The notes below the pieces were generated by a model, which saw only the letters and a list, made by a program, of their open reading frames with translations, was not told where the DNA came from and did not search any database. From positions 1 through 46,396 of the IMG/VR virus record IMGVR_UViG_3300044739_000012: a stretch of 46,396 nt of DNA; one strand, written 5' to 3'. Made by a program: the position numbers and the translations under genes. Every line of letters begins with the position of its first letter. Positions within the stretch are counted from its first letter, which is position 1. Source of the stretch: a virus. Below are positions 37,562-44,914 of this stretch, piece after piece.

Positions 37562-38175
37562 GCTGCTCCTCGTGCTCTGATTCGATCTCCAGCCCTGCTC
37601 CACTCCCAGGTGGGCCACACATGCCTACAGACCCGGCACTCCATCGTGGCAGCCTCACCGAGGTCTTCGGCGGGTAGATGCACCCACACCTCACCCGGGC
37701 AGTCCTCGGGGCACATCCCCACCTTGAACTGGGAGCGGGTCTTCGGGAGATCCACCACATCCATGATCGCCGAGGTGATGCCGTGGATGTCGCTGGCGAT
37801 ATCCGGGCCGGCGGGGTCGAGCCTGATCGAGGCGTGGTGGGTCAGCAACCAGCGGGCCAGCCACACCGTGGGCGGGTCGTCGGGTCCGTCCAGCCGGATA
37901 CCGCGGGTTTCGGTGAGGTAGCGGACGGAGGTGGCGAGGATGTACCTGAGGTTGGATGCGACCTCCGCCGCGCCGTTGTGGAGCGGGAGGGGCTGGGCGT
38001 CCTTCTTCGGGGGCTTCCCTTCGCTGTGTGCCCCTGTGACGCCTTGGCGGGTCAGGGTGATGTCCAGGTCCTCTATGAGGGCTGGGAGGTCACCTAGGGT
38101 CCGCTCCAGCCTCTTGGAGCATCCACGGCACAAGAACGCATCAGGCGAAGGCTGTCCGCAGGGACATCCGTTCAC
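37558..38175 (-). CDS. Zinc-ribbon early protein, 205 aa
   Basis: Starts at GTG 38175. The N-terminus has paired cysteines (CPCGQPSPDAFLCRGC), and the C-terminus has a second set (CPEDCPGEVW, CRVC). The middle is helical with VWLARWLLTHHASIRLDPAG. Proteins with this layout occur in Streptomyces-type phages, with no known role. It ends RIRARGAA, close to the endings of the mini-ORFs, and its last codons form the ribosome site for the next gene. Confidence 0.78.
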   Translation of the reverse strand: MNGCPCGQPSPDAFLCRGCSKRLERTLGDLPALIEDLDITLTRQGVTGAHSEGKPPKKDAQPLPLHNGAAEVASNLRYILATSVRYLTETRGIRLDGPDDPPTVWLARWLLTHHASIRLDPAGPDIASDIHGITSAIMDVVDLPKTRSQFKVGMCPEDCPGEVWVHLPAEDLGEAATMECRVCRHVWPTWEWSRAGDRIRARGAA

Positions 38176-38336
38176 GAGTCACCTCCGTTGCCGATGCTTG
38201 CGGTGAGGATCTTGCAGACGATGACGAGTGCTTCCTGCTCGGTGAACTCCTCGTAGATCAGGGCGAGGTAGATCTCACGGGCAGAGTGGGCGGCTGCGCG
38301 AATGTCAGCGCTCGGCTCGATCGGTCCGTTGGTCAC
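38172..38336 (-). CDS. Hypothetical early protein, 54 aa
   Basis: GTG 38336 overlaps the preceding stop (GTGA). Small helical protein (ADIRAAAHSAREIYLALIYE, then FTEQEALVIVCKILTASIG). No motif is visible. Confidence 0.68.
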   Translation of the reverse strand: MTNGPIEPSADIRAAAHSAREIYLALIYEEFTEQEALVIVCKILTASIGNGGDS

Positions 38337-38569
38337 TTCGGCTCCTTGGCGGCCTTTTCGACAACCTTGATGTTGATGTCCTCGATGAGCCGGGTGACGC
38401 CCCACCACAGGAACAGTGCCGCCATGAACGGCTTGGCGAGGCTCAGGAACCACGGCTCGTGCATCTCGTCGCCCATCAGGAGACGCGCCCAGCCTGCCGT
38501 CGCGTTCACCGCGAGCAGGAAGACCCCGTAGGTGATGAGTTGGCGGCGGATCCACTTCGCGCGGGTCAT
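38333..38569 (-). CDS. Two-pass membrane protein, 78 aa
   Basis: ATG 38569 overlaps the previous stop. It starts with a basic segment (MTRAKWIRRQ), then two hydrophobic segments (about 11-31 and 43-62) and a charged tail. A positive start suggests the N-terminus stays inside. Being early, it may modify the host membrane during infection; no family is recognised. Confidence 0.75.
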   Translation of the reverse strand: MTRAKWIRRQLITYGVFLLAVNATAGWARLLMGDEMHEPWFLSLAKPFMAALFLWWGVTRLIEDINIKVVEKAAKEPK

Positions 38570-38943
38570 GGTCGGGTCTCCTTGGTGGCGATCTCACGGG
38601 CAGCGATGTTGCGGGCGATAGCGGCGAACTCGTGGACCACCATGCAGTCCTCGCAGGCCTCGGTCTCGGTGTGCGGGTCGGGGAAGAACGCCTCGAAGGC
38701 AGCGGCCATCTCCTCGCCTGCCTCTTTGCGGCCCAGTGCGCGACCGAGGCGGGTAGCGGTCTCAATGAGAGCCTTGGTGCCGTCCAGGTTCGTCAGGCAG
38801 GAGGGGCTGTGATCTCGGCCGGGCAAGGCGCTGCAGTCGCCGCAGCCTTCGCCGGCCGCCTGCGCTCGGGCTAGGCGTTGTTCGTGCCTCTGCCTCAGTC
38901 CGGCCTCTCGGGCGGCGGTGAACTCGGAACGGTCGTCAGTCAC
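38566..38943 (-). CDS. Cys-containing early protein, 125 aa
   Basis: Starts at GTG 38943. The N-terminal 30 residues are a charged helix, followed by CGDCSALPGRDHSPSC and later CEDCMVVHEF, which suggests a bound metal. The C-terminal part is helical. Resembles no family I can name. Confidence 0.72.
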   Translation of the reverse strand: MTDDRSEFTAAREAGLRQRHEQRLARAQAAGEGCGDCSALPGRDHSPSCLTNLDGTKALIETATRLGRALGRKEAGEEMAAAFEAFFPDPHTETEACEDCMVVHEFAAIARNIAAREIATKETRP

Positions 38944-39221
38944 CGGGGAACCTCGTAGACATGCAGGACCAGAGCGCCATCGGAGAACAGACAGGTCCCG
39001 AGGTAGGTCAGGTTGTCGCCTTCCAGCGCATAGCCCGTGCCGAAGTCGCGGAACCAGCGCTCCTCGGTCTCTCCTCCGGGGTCCACCTCCATCCAGATGG
39101 CGACGTGCTCACCCTGAGCGGCCACAGCGCGGAACAGGGCACCTTTGGGCACCTGGAAGACCTGTCCTGCGCCCGTGGACCAAGGTGTAATCGGGATCTC
39201 GAACTTCCACACCGCTCTCAT
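38940..39221 (-). CDS. DUF7352-like protein
   Basis: A 93-residue protein from ATG 39221, overlapping the helicase stop. It starts MRAVWKFEIPIT and contains VFQVPKGALFRAVAAQGEHV, then IWMEVDPGGETEERWF and LTYLGTCLFSDGALVLHVYE, the typical run of the small beta-rich family DUF7352 of phages. No function is known for it. The longer reading to 39344 lies in the helicase gene. Confidence 0.8.
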   Translation of the reverse strand: MRAVWKFEIPITPWSTGAGQVFQVPKGALFRAVAAQGEHVAIWMEVDPGGETEERWFRDFGTGYALEGDNLTYLGTCLFSDGALVLHVYEVPR

Positions 39222-40423
39222 GCCATCTCCTGCTGTCGTTGCCACTCTTCGTCGGATACCTGCGGGTTCACTGCTGTCCACGGCCATTGACCGCCACGCC
39301 TGATGCGCTTCGGCCAGTGCCGCTCGTCTCGGTCGCCGCGCCACGCGACCATGTCGACGTCGCCGACCTCGTTCCAGCGGAGGCCGTAGCCGAACTCGGG
39401 GAAGCCCATCAGGGCCGCGGAGCCGCGAGGACGCATGTTGCGTTCGTCGTTCTTGGTGCCGTGGCCGGCGTGGGCCTCCATCGCGATCGTGATGTTGCGG
39501 GCCCGCAAAGCGTCGATGGCCGCGATCACCGGGGCGGCATGGTCATCGGTCTGCAGCGCGCGGGGAACCATCTTGTAGAGCGGGCCGATGATCAACAGGT
39601 CCGGTTGGGTCGCGTCCAGGCAGCGGTTCACCCAGGACAGGTCCGCGTCTCGGCAGATGTCGATCCCGGCCGGTCGGCAGTCGATCGCCACCCGGTCGGA
39701 CGGGTCCCTTCCTTGGCCTTTCGCCTGCAGCCACATGCCGCGCAGTTGGCGCTTCACGTGACGTCGGGTGTTCTCCAGGTCGATGATGTGCGCCTTGATC
39801 GGCTTGATCGGCTCTCTGGTGAACGGGTGGATGCCTGCGGCGCCCATCAGGGCGAGCTGTCGGAGGAACACCGACTTACCCAGGCCCTCCTCGCCGGTGA
39901 GGACGAGGCGGTCCATCCGTTCGAGCAGGCCGGGTATCACCCAGTCGTACGGCTCATCCGGCTCCGCCATGAGCTCACCCAGCATCACCGTCGAGATGTC
40001 CGGTGTACCGAGGTCCCTCATCGCGGTGAGGCGATTTACGGCTTCCGAGATCAGCGGCTGCGGGTCGTTCTCGAGGTTCTCGGCCTTCTGCTTCATCACC
40101 GTGGCGGCGGCGATGATCTGGCGGCGGCGAGACAGCCCCCTCACCTCGTTGGCGTAGTGCTCGACCGAATCCACGACCGCCGGGTTCAGGGTCGCCGCTA
40201 GATGCGCGCTCATCAGCCCGGCGTCGGCCTTCAGGGCGAGTTGTACGGTCGTCGCGTCCGTGGGCTTGCCCTCGGCCTTCAACGCCCTCAGAACGTTCCA
40301 GAGGCTTTCGTGCTTCGGGTTCCAGAAATCGGTAGCCGTCAGGACAGCCGATGCCCGCTCCAACGCCAACGGGGACTGGTAGCAGCAGGACAGGACACTC
40401 TGCTCCGCGAGGTCGTTGTTCAT
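39218..40423 (-). CDS. DnaB-like replicative helicase
   Basis: A 401-residue protein. Residues about 1-100 are a DnaB N-terminal-like helical domain (EQSVLSCCYQSPLALERAS). The RecA-like ATPase part has Walker A in TGEEGLGKS (Lys183) and Walker B in PDLLIIGP; the layout RMDRLVLTGEEGLGKSV is close to RepA/KaiC-type AAA_25 proteins. It would unwind DNA at the phage fork. It follows the DnaD-like gene by a four-base overlap, the usual initiator-loader-helicase order. Confidence 0.88.
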   Translation of the reverse strand: MNNDLAEQSVLSCCYQSPLALERASAVLTATDFWNPKHESLWNVLRALKAEGKPTDATTVQLALKADAGLMSAHLAATLNPAVVDSVEHYANEVRGLSRRRQIIAAATVMKQKAENLENDPQPLISEAVNRLTAMRDLGTPDISTVMLGELMAEPDEPYDWVIPGLLERMDRLVLTGEEGLGKSVFLRQLALMGAAGIHPFTREPIKPIKAHIIDLENTRRHVKRQLRGMWLQAKGQGRDPSDRVAIDCRPAGIDICRDADLSWVNRCLDATQPDLLIIGPLYKMVPRALQTDDHAAPVIAAIDALRARNITIAMEAHAGHGTKNDERNMRPRGSAALMGFPEFGYGLRWNEVGDVDMVAWRGDRDERHWPKRIRRGGQWPWTAVNPQVSDEEWQRQQEMA

Positions 40424-41178
40424 GTGAACCTCGCTCGTACGTCGTCGGTGGCGTACCCGTTCCGCGACACAGGGGAGGTCGCGGGCGGTGCATCATCCTG
40501 GGCCTTCAGCAACCAGTTGCGCCACGTAGCGCGCCAGTCCGTCTTGACGCCTTTCGCGCCAGCGGCAGCGGACCAGTAGTTGACGAACCGCTCGGTTTGC
40601 CGCATCACCCACTGCGGCGGCATGCCGCGTTCGACAGCCCAGTCCTTCATCGCCTCCTCGACGGTGAAGGGATCTGGGATGCGAGTCCCCTTGTTGCCAG
40701 CGCGCGGAATGCGCGCAATCTCTATAGGGATGGGAAGGGAAGGGTCGGGAAGGGAAGGGGCACCGTTACTACCCCCGTGACTAACACTGTCGGTCACAGT
40801 GTCTGTCACGCTGCTAGTCACAGCGTTAGTCACGCCGTCTGTCACAGCGTTACGCCGGTTCTTCCTCCACTCCTTCTGACGCTCCCTAGCCTTGGCTCGC
40901 TCATCCTCCACGTCCGCCTTGGTGGGCTGGTAGTCGTGCCACCCACGGAACTGGTAGCCGTCTTCAATGTGCTCCCAGAGGCCCGCTGCCACGAGCGTCT
41001 CGGCGTCCTCCGTGGTCGCGCCGAGAAGAGACAGCACCTCGTCGGGAACCTGCCCATCTGTGAGTTGATGGGCGCACCACGAACCGGCGCGGACCCACAG
41101 CCCGAGGGCGGTGTTGCCTGCCTTGATGGCTTTGCGGTGGAAGGCGAACCCGTCATCAACCTTGAACCAGGGCATCAC
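40420..41178 (-). CDS. DnaD/phage replication protein containing the origin
   Basis: Starts at GTG 41178 or ATG 41175 (251-252 residues). The first 90 residues (MPWFKVDDGFAFHRKAIKAG, GLWVRAGSWCAHQLTDG) form the winged-helix domain of phage replisome organisers. A charged helix follows (EDERAKARERQKEWRKN). Residues about 112-134 are a Val-Thr repeat encoded by the iterons. The C-terminal part (WAVERGMPPQWVMRQTERFV, WRATWRNWLLKA) is DnaD/DnaT-like. It should bind the origin within its own gene and load the helicase. Confidence 0.85.
   Translation of the reverse strand: MMPWFKVDDGFAFHRKAIKAGNTALGLWVRAGSWCAHQLTDGQVPDEVLSLLGATTEDAETLVAAGLWEHIEDGYQFRGWHDYQPTKADVEDERAKARERQKEWRKNRRNAVTDGVTNAVTSSVTDTVTDSVSHGGSNGAPSLPDPSLPIPIEIARIPRAGNKGTRIPDPFTVEEAMKDWAVERGMPPQWVMRQTERFVNYWSAAAGAKGVKTDWRATWRNWLLKAQDDAPPATSPVSRNGYATDDVRARFT
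40700..40850. other. ori: Probable replication origin: iterons, G-run tract and hairpin
   Basis: GTCAC recurs at 40793, 40805, 40817, 40829 and 40841, exactly 12 bp apart; the units read like GTCACAGCGTTA. An inverted GTGAC lies at 40777. Next to the array, 40727-40760 has seven runs of three or more G spaced by two bases, able to form a G-quadruplex. A GCGCGC stem-loop lies at 40700-40716. Iterons in the initiator gene are the known layout of lambda-type origins. Confidence 0.75.
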
Positions 41179-41327
41179 TCCTCCTTCTTGTCGGGGAACT
41201 GCAGGACCGTCGCGGGTCTGGCCGGGACCGCGGTCACGCCTCGCAGCTGCATGCGTCGCTTGGCTCGGCGTAGAGCTCTCGCCTGCTCGTAGAGGCGCCG
41301 GCCAGGGTTCGCCATTGGGTCTGTCAT
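41175..41327 (-). CDS. Small basic protein, 50 aa
   Basis: ATG 41327 overlaps the methyltransferase stop region, and its TGA overlaps the start of the replication gene. It is rich in Arg (RRLYEQARALRRAKRRMQLR) and ends with DKKEE. It might bind nucleic acid. Its end supplies the GAGGAG ribosome site of the next gene. Confidence 0.62.
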   Translation of the reverse strand: MTDPMANPGRRLYEQARALRRAKRRMQLRGVTAVPARPATVLQFPDKKEE

Positions 41328-42100
41328 ACGGCCACCCCTGAGCGCTCGTGGTGGTCGACGATCAGCCGGCCGATATGTTCGGCGACCTGGGGGACGACTG
41401 CGTTACCGAGGGCGTGGATTCGGTCCACCTGGGCGGGAACCCCATCAACCAGTCGAGCCACTCGGGGTTCACGAGCAAGCCACTCACTCGCTCGTTGCCG
41501 GCTTGGATGAACTGCCAAGCTAGGAAATCCTCTAGCTGCGACCGGTGATCGCCTGATTCCGCCCGCGCCCAGGCGATCCCGTGTGATCCCATTGACGCCC
41601 GCGGGGTAGGCCACGATGTATACCCGTTCACGCGGATGCGGCGCGCCGAAGTCGGACGCTCGTAGAGTTGCCCACTCCGCATCGAACCCGAGGCGGTGAA
41701 GGTCGCCAAGGACGGACCCGAAAGCCCCGGAATCTCGAACGAGAGCTGAGACGTTTTCCAACAGGACATAGGTCGGTCCCACTGCGCGTATGACTGCCTC
41801 GGTCTCGGGCCACATCCACCGCTCATCGTCGACTCCGAGCTTGTAGCCAGCGTCGGAGAATGGCTGGCAGGGGAACCCGCCACAGACAACGTGGACCTCT
41901 GGTCGCTGCTCTCCGAGCCACCAGTCAGGAGCGGTTCGGACGTCGTCATGGCGGGGAACCTCCGGCCAGTGGGTAGCGAGGACGTGGTTGCAGTAGGGGT
42001 CGAGCTCCACCTGTCCGACCGTGGTCATGCCGGCGCGCTCCAGCCCCAGTTCGAGACCGCCGATGCCCGAGAACAGGCTGAGGACGTTGAGGTCGGTCAT
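41324..42100 (-). CDS. DNA (cytosine-5) methyltransferase
   Basis: A 258-residue C5 methyltransferase. Motif I is LFSGIGGLELGLERAG, motif IV GGFPCQPFSD (catalytic Cys78), motif VI LLENV (Glu115), motif VIII RERVYIVA, and motifs IX/X DRIHALGNAVVPQ. The target recognition region between VIII and IX is very short (about 55 residues). No restriction enzyme is nearby, so it may protect phage DNA. The reverse complement contains no competing gene, but a second sense frame (41362-41949) is open and protein-like. Confidence 0.92.
   Translation of the reverse strand: MTDLNVLSLFSGIGGLELGLERAGMTTVGQVELDPYCNHVLATHWPEVPRHDDVRTAPDWWLGEQRPEVHVVCGGFPCQPFSDAGYKLGVDDERWMWPETEAVIRAVGPTYVLLENVSALVRDSGAFGSVLGDLHRLGFDAEWATLRASDFGAPHPRERVYIVAYPAGVNGITRDRLGAGGIRRSPVAARGFPSLAVHPSRQRASEWLAREPRVARLVDGVPAQVDRIHALGNAVVPQVAEHIGRLIVDHHERSGVAV
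41362..41949 (-). CDS. Overlapping ORF in the +1 frame of the methyltransferase gene
   Basis: A 195-codon frame from ATG 41949. Its second half reads SWPTPRASMGSHGIAWARAE, then LVNPEWLDWLMGFPPRWTES, close to a block I know from many phage methyltransferase-linked proteins (WPTP…NPxWVEWLMGFPxGWT). The same DNA in the main frame encodes the canonical VDGVPAQVDRIHALGNAVVP. No ribosome site is clear. I am unsure whether it is translated; see findings. Confidence 0.35.
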   Translation of the reverse strand: MTTSEPLLTGGSESSDQRSTLSVAGSPASHSPTLATSSESTMSGGCGPRPRQSYAQWDRPMSCWKTSQLSFEIPGLSGPSLATFTASGSMRSGQLYERPTSARRIRVNGYTSWPTPRASMGSHGIAWARAESGDHRSQLEDFLAWQFIQAGNERVSGLLVNPEWLDWLMGFPPRWTESTPSVTQSSPRSPNISAG

Positions 42101-42489
42101 ACGGCCTCACCCACATAGGGGAAGGGTGATGCACAGGGAGTCCGGCCGCCGTCGTCGGACAGTAAATGCCAGCCGTCGAACAGCAGGATGGGCTCCTGGG
42201 TGGGGTCGATGTCGGGGTTGTTCCGGGGCAGCAGCCAGCCCGTCTCGCCCGCCAGCTTGGGGTGCTGGCCGATCCACCCATGACACTGAAAGACGCCATC
42301 CCCGCAGAGTCTGATCAGGATGGATGCGCGTTCGAGCTTGGCTGAACCACCATTGCCACGGTTCAACCGATGGTGAATGGAGCTCGGGCGATCGACGATG
42401 CTCTGGCCGCACATCTGGCACCAATGCCCGTCGCGCTGTCTGACCAGCCTTCTCGCGGCTTCCTCAACCGCTCTTGTGGCCTTGGGCAT
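42097..42489 (-). CDS. HNH endonuclease-like protein
   Basis: A 130-residue protein. CQMCGQSIVDRPSSIHHRLN holds a Cys pair and His-His of an HNH core, followed by RGNGGSAKLERASILIRLCG and CHGWIGQHP. This matches small HNH proteins of actinophages. The ATG at 42489 meets the stop of the preceding HNH gene. DNA nicking during replication or recombination is possible. Confidence 0.82.
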   Translation of the reverse strand: MPKATRAVEEAARRLVRQRDGHWCQMCGQSIVDRPSSIHHRLNRGNGGSAKLERASILIRLCGDGVFQCHGWIGQHPKLAGETGWLLPRNNPDIDPTQEPILLFDGWHLLSDDGGRTPCASPFPYVGEAV

Positions 42490-43034
42490 CAGGACACCCG
42501 GCGCTTACGTCGAGCTATGCGACTGATTGAGGCTGGGTGCGCGCCGATGTCGCGAGCTATTGCCTTGTAGCTCTCGCCCGCAGAGGCGCGACTGCGAATC
42601 TCCTCAACCTGCTGCGTCGATATTGTCGTGCGCCCATTGCGCTCATTGACCGGGGCGACACCGCGCCCCTTGCTGAGCATGTCCTGGGTGTTGTCCTTGG
42701 GGGTCCCCAGGAACAGGTGCGCTGGATTCACGCAGGGCGGGTTGTCGCACCGGTGTAGGACGCGAAGTTGCCCCGGGTCGACCCCGCAGTGGAGGGCGTA
42801 AGAGACCCGGTGCGTCATCAGATACCTGCCGGCGACGCTCAGAAGCCCGTATCCCTTCGGGTTGACGGTGCCCGTCCATTCCCAGCAGCTGCCCGCAGTT
42901 CCCCAGGTGGGGACTAGGCGCTTCAGGCGGTCCGCGGGAGGTAGCCCGACTTTGCGTCGGCCCCACGAGTCAATGACGAGCGCTGGACGCGTCAGGGCTG
43001 GGATGTCGATGGGTCGCGACCGCTGGGTCTTCAC
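42489..43034 (-). CDS. HNH homing endonuclease with C-terminal HTH
   Basis: A 181-residue reading from GTG 43034. The nuclease core is THRVSYALHCGVDPG, then VLHRCDNPPCVNPAHLFLGT and KDNTQDMLSKGRG. The C-terminal 45 residues form a helix-turn-helix (QVEEIRSRASAGESYKAIAR), a known DNA-recognition part of such homing enzymes, and similar to the tail of the frameshifted HNH gene at 34205-34754. The longer reading to 43211 lies in another gene. Confidence 0.9.
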   Translation of the reverse strand: MKTQRSRPIDIPALTRPALVIDSWGRRKVGLPPADRLKRLVPTWGTAGSCWEWTGTVNPKGYGLLSVAGRYLMTHRVSYALHCGVDPGQLRVLHRCDNPPCVNPAHLFLGTPKDNTQDMLSKGRGVAPVNERNGRTTISTQQVEEIRSRASAGESYKAIARDIGAHPASISRIARRKRRVS

Positions 43035-43225
43035 GATGCCTCCTGTAGTTCCGGTCGGACGCACCCGAGGGTCCTGCGGTAGGCGCGCTGATAGCAGTTT
43101 CGGCACTTGTCCTTGGTGGCCAGAGGGGCGCAGCCGTGGGCTCTCCAACTGGCGCGCTGCTCGTCGTCGGCGTTGCGCCAGGTGTCCTGCTGCATCAGCT
43201 CGAAGCCGCACACCTGGCAGTTCAT
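43031..43225 (-). CDS. Small zinc-finger-like protein, 64 aa
   Basis: ATG 43225 overlaps the stop upstream (ATGA). Two Cys pairs, CQVCGFEL and CRNCYQRAYRR, plus CAP and CVRP, suggest a zinc-bound fold. It resembles small phage proteins next to HNH genes. No function is known. Confidence 0.75.
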   Translation of the reverse strand: MNCQVCGFELMQQDTWRNADDEQRASWRAHGCAPLATKDKCRNCYQRAYRRTLGCVRPELQEAS

Positions 43226-43599
43226 GACGCCCCGCTCATGTTGTAAGCGGTATTCGTGGAACGCAGCAGGGCCATGCAAATCATTCCCTGTTCGCGCACC
43301 GTCTGGAGGTGGTCATATGCGGCCTGCCGTGCGGCCGTGGCGATGTCGTATTTGCGCTGCGCCTCGGCGGCCTTGTCTTCGATCCATTCGGTGCGTTCGG
43401 CGACGGTGGTGCCGCCACGGGTGACAACGGGGCAGTCTTTGTCGAAGCCAGCCCGGCGGCGCGAAGCCTCGAACTCGTGCTTCGCTTCCACCTCCGCGTC
43501 GCGGGCGATCTTCAGCATCTCCGTGACCTGCTCGAGCTTCTGCTCCATCTCGACGAGGCGGCGTTCAGCAGCCGCAGGCGTGAGGGCGTGCTCGGTCAT
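43222..43599 (-). CDS. Coiled-coil early protein, 125 aa
   Basis: ATG 43599. Residues 8-50 and 65-100 are long charged helices (RRLVEMEQKLEQVTEMLKIA, EAQRKYDIATAARQAAYDHL), probably a coiled coil. Its first 35 bases overlap the end of the previous gene. No enzyme motif is visible. Confidence 0.74.
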   Translation of the reverse strand: MTEHALTPAAAERRLVEMEQKLEQVTEMLKIARDAEVEAKHEFEASRRRAGFDKDCPVVTRGGTTVAERTEWIEDKAAEAQRKYDIATAARQAAYDHLQTVREQGMICMALLRSTNTAYNMSGAS

Positions 43600-43783
43600 G
43601 TTTCACCACCCTGAGAATCGACAGGGCGTGTGAGCTCCGCTGACCCGTGGACCAGGAGATGCGAGCGTTCCGCGTCGTCCAGTGGGGCGTGTGGGTGATG
43701 TCCAGCACCTGACCTGTCCCCAGTTCGGGCCAGAGGGGGTGGCGGACGGTCTCGCCTACGGTGGCCGTCTCCTCTTCGCGCAT
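43565..43783 (-). CDS. Small SH3/KOW-like early protein
   Basis: A 72-residue protein from ATG 43783, which overlaps the stop of the phiSA1p31-like gene (TGATG). VRHPLWPELGTGQVLDITHT and NARISWSTG look like a small beta-barrel, similar in kind to the protein at 8388-8606. It ends in a basic, Cys-containing tail. The longer start at 43855 is inside the preceding gene. Confidence 0.7.
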   Translation of the reverse strand: MREEETATVGETVRHPLWPELGTGQVLDITHTPHWTTRNARISWSTGQRSSHALSILRVVKHDRARPHACGC

Positions 43784-43797
43784 CAGTGGCCCCGCCG
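43773..43797. repeat. 25-bp direct repeat, copy 1
   Basis: Identical to 43961-43985. On the coding strand it holds the codons for ERRGH-like endings, the stop, and the start codons MRE of the next gene, so the repeat is a duplicated gene junction. Confidence 0.85.
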
Positions 43798-43971
43798 CTC
43801 GTCTTCGTCCATCTCTTCGTACGGGCGGTCGGCCACGGGCTTCAGGGGGCCCCACTTCCGCTCGACGTACTCGCGCGGGAATGGGGCCGTCTCGAAGGTG
43901 TGCATGAGACCGTCATCGCCAAGTCGCCAAACGTCGCCCTGGTTATCGACCCAGGCTTGGTCTTCGCGCAT
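43783..43971 (-). CDS. phiSA1p31-like small protein
   Basis: A 62-residue protein with WVDNQGDVWRLGDDGLMHTF and PFPREYVERKWGPL, a pattern known from phiSA1p31-related proteins of Streptomyces and other actinobacterial phages. No function is established that I know of. It ends EDERRGH, like the neighbour upstream. ATG 43971 lies in the 25-bp repeat. Confidence 0.78.
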   Translation of the reverse strand: MREDQAWVDNQGDVWRLGDDGLMHTFETAPFPREYVERKWGPLKPVADRPYEEMDEDERRGH

Positions 43972-43985
43972 CAGTGGCCCCGCCG
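43961..43985. repeat. 25-bp direct repeat, copy 2
   Basis: Identical to 43773-43797; covers the junction between the 62-residue gene at 43971-44159 and the gene starting at 43971. Confidence 0.85.
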
Positions 43986-44159
43986 TTCAGCCTCGTCGAG
44001 GGTCTCCATATAGCGGGGCTCGGGTGGCTCTCCACCTGGGCAGTGGTAGATGTAGATCCGCCCGTCCCAGTGGTGGGGCTTGTGGGCTACGCCCGATCTC
44101 CAGCGTGTCTGGCAGTGCGAGACGGCGGCGGCCACGTCTTTGCACCAGCAATGAGTCAT
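43971..44159 (-). CDS. Hypothetical early protein, 62 aa
   Basis: ATG 44159 overlaps the methyltransferase stop. It has several Cys/His (HCWCKDVAAAVSHC, HHWDGRIYIYHCPGG), perhaps metal-binding, and the ending EAERRGH, shared with the next gene through a duplicated segment. Function unknown. Confidence 0.72.
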   Translation of the reverse strand: MTHCWCKDVAAAVSHCQTRWRSGVAHKPHHWDGRIYIYHCPGGEPPEPRYMETLDEAERRGH

Positions 44160-44914
44160 GAGGCCGCACCGAAGTCGAGCGCAGGCTGAGCGAGGCGGCG
44201 GATTGCGAGGTCACAGAACTTCGCTTCCAACTCGATCCCGATGCCGTCAATGCGCAGGTCGGCTGCAGCCCGCAAGGTGGAACCACTGCCTGCGAACGGG
44301 TCGAGGATGGACTTCGCGCCGGTCGCCTCGATGCACCTAGTCGGCAGCGACACCGGGAACGGTGCGGGGTGTTCCTTGACGCCGTACTCGATGCCGAGGT
44401 CCCACACGTCCCCCATGCCAGATGCGCTGTGCGACACGAGCGACATCTCTGGTTTGGCGAAGAAGAACACGTACTCGCCACGGGTGCAGAACGCCCGCAG
44501 ATTGACGTCGATACCGGTGCCGCGATTCCAGATGATCCGCTGCCGTAGCGGGATGCCGAAGTCGTTGCCGAGCGGGTCGCGCAGGATGCCATGCTCGACG
44601 CGAGGGCGGTGGTTGTAGAACACCGCGAGCCGCGAGACGCGCCAGCACTCGGCCAGCACCTCGCGCTGCCATGCGTCGTAGGCGTCCTGCTCCATCGCAT
44701 CGTCGTGGATGCCGTAGCCGTCGCGGAATCGTCCGGCCTTGTTGCTCGCACCGGGGCGGTACATGCCGCGCCCGTTGCCACCGGGGACGAGGCCCATGTT
44801 GTAGGGCGGCGAGGTGACCACGATGTCTACCGACTCGTTGGCCATCTCGCGCATGACGGGCAGGCAGTCGCCGTGGTACAGCGTCGCGCTCTCGTCGGCG
44901 TAGTAGGGCGTCAC
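44156..44914 (-). CDS. DNA methyltransferase (N4/N6 type, TSPPYN)
   Basis: A 252-residue amino-methyltransferase from GTG 44914. The catalytic motif IV is TSPPYN (residues 34-39) and comes before motif I, DPFAGSGST near residue 207, so it is of the beta-class order. SILDPFAGSGSTLRAAADLR binds SAM. No restriction enzyme is next to it, so it is an orphan enzyme that could hide phage DNA from host restriction. Confidence 0.92.
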   Translation of the reverse strand: MTPYYADESATLYHGDCLPVMREMANESVDIVVTSPPYNMGLVPGGNGRGMYRPGASNKAGRFRDGYGIHDDAMEQDAYDAWQREVLAECWRVSRLAVFYNHRPRVEHGILRDPLGNDFGIPLRQRIIWNRGTGIDVNLRAFCTRGEYVFFFAKPEMSLVSHSASGMGDVWDLGIEYGVKEHPAPFPVSLPTRCIEATGAKSILDPFAGSGSTLRAAADLRIDGIGIELEAKFCDLAIRRLAQPALDFGAAS

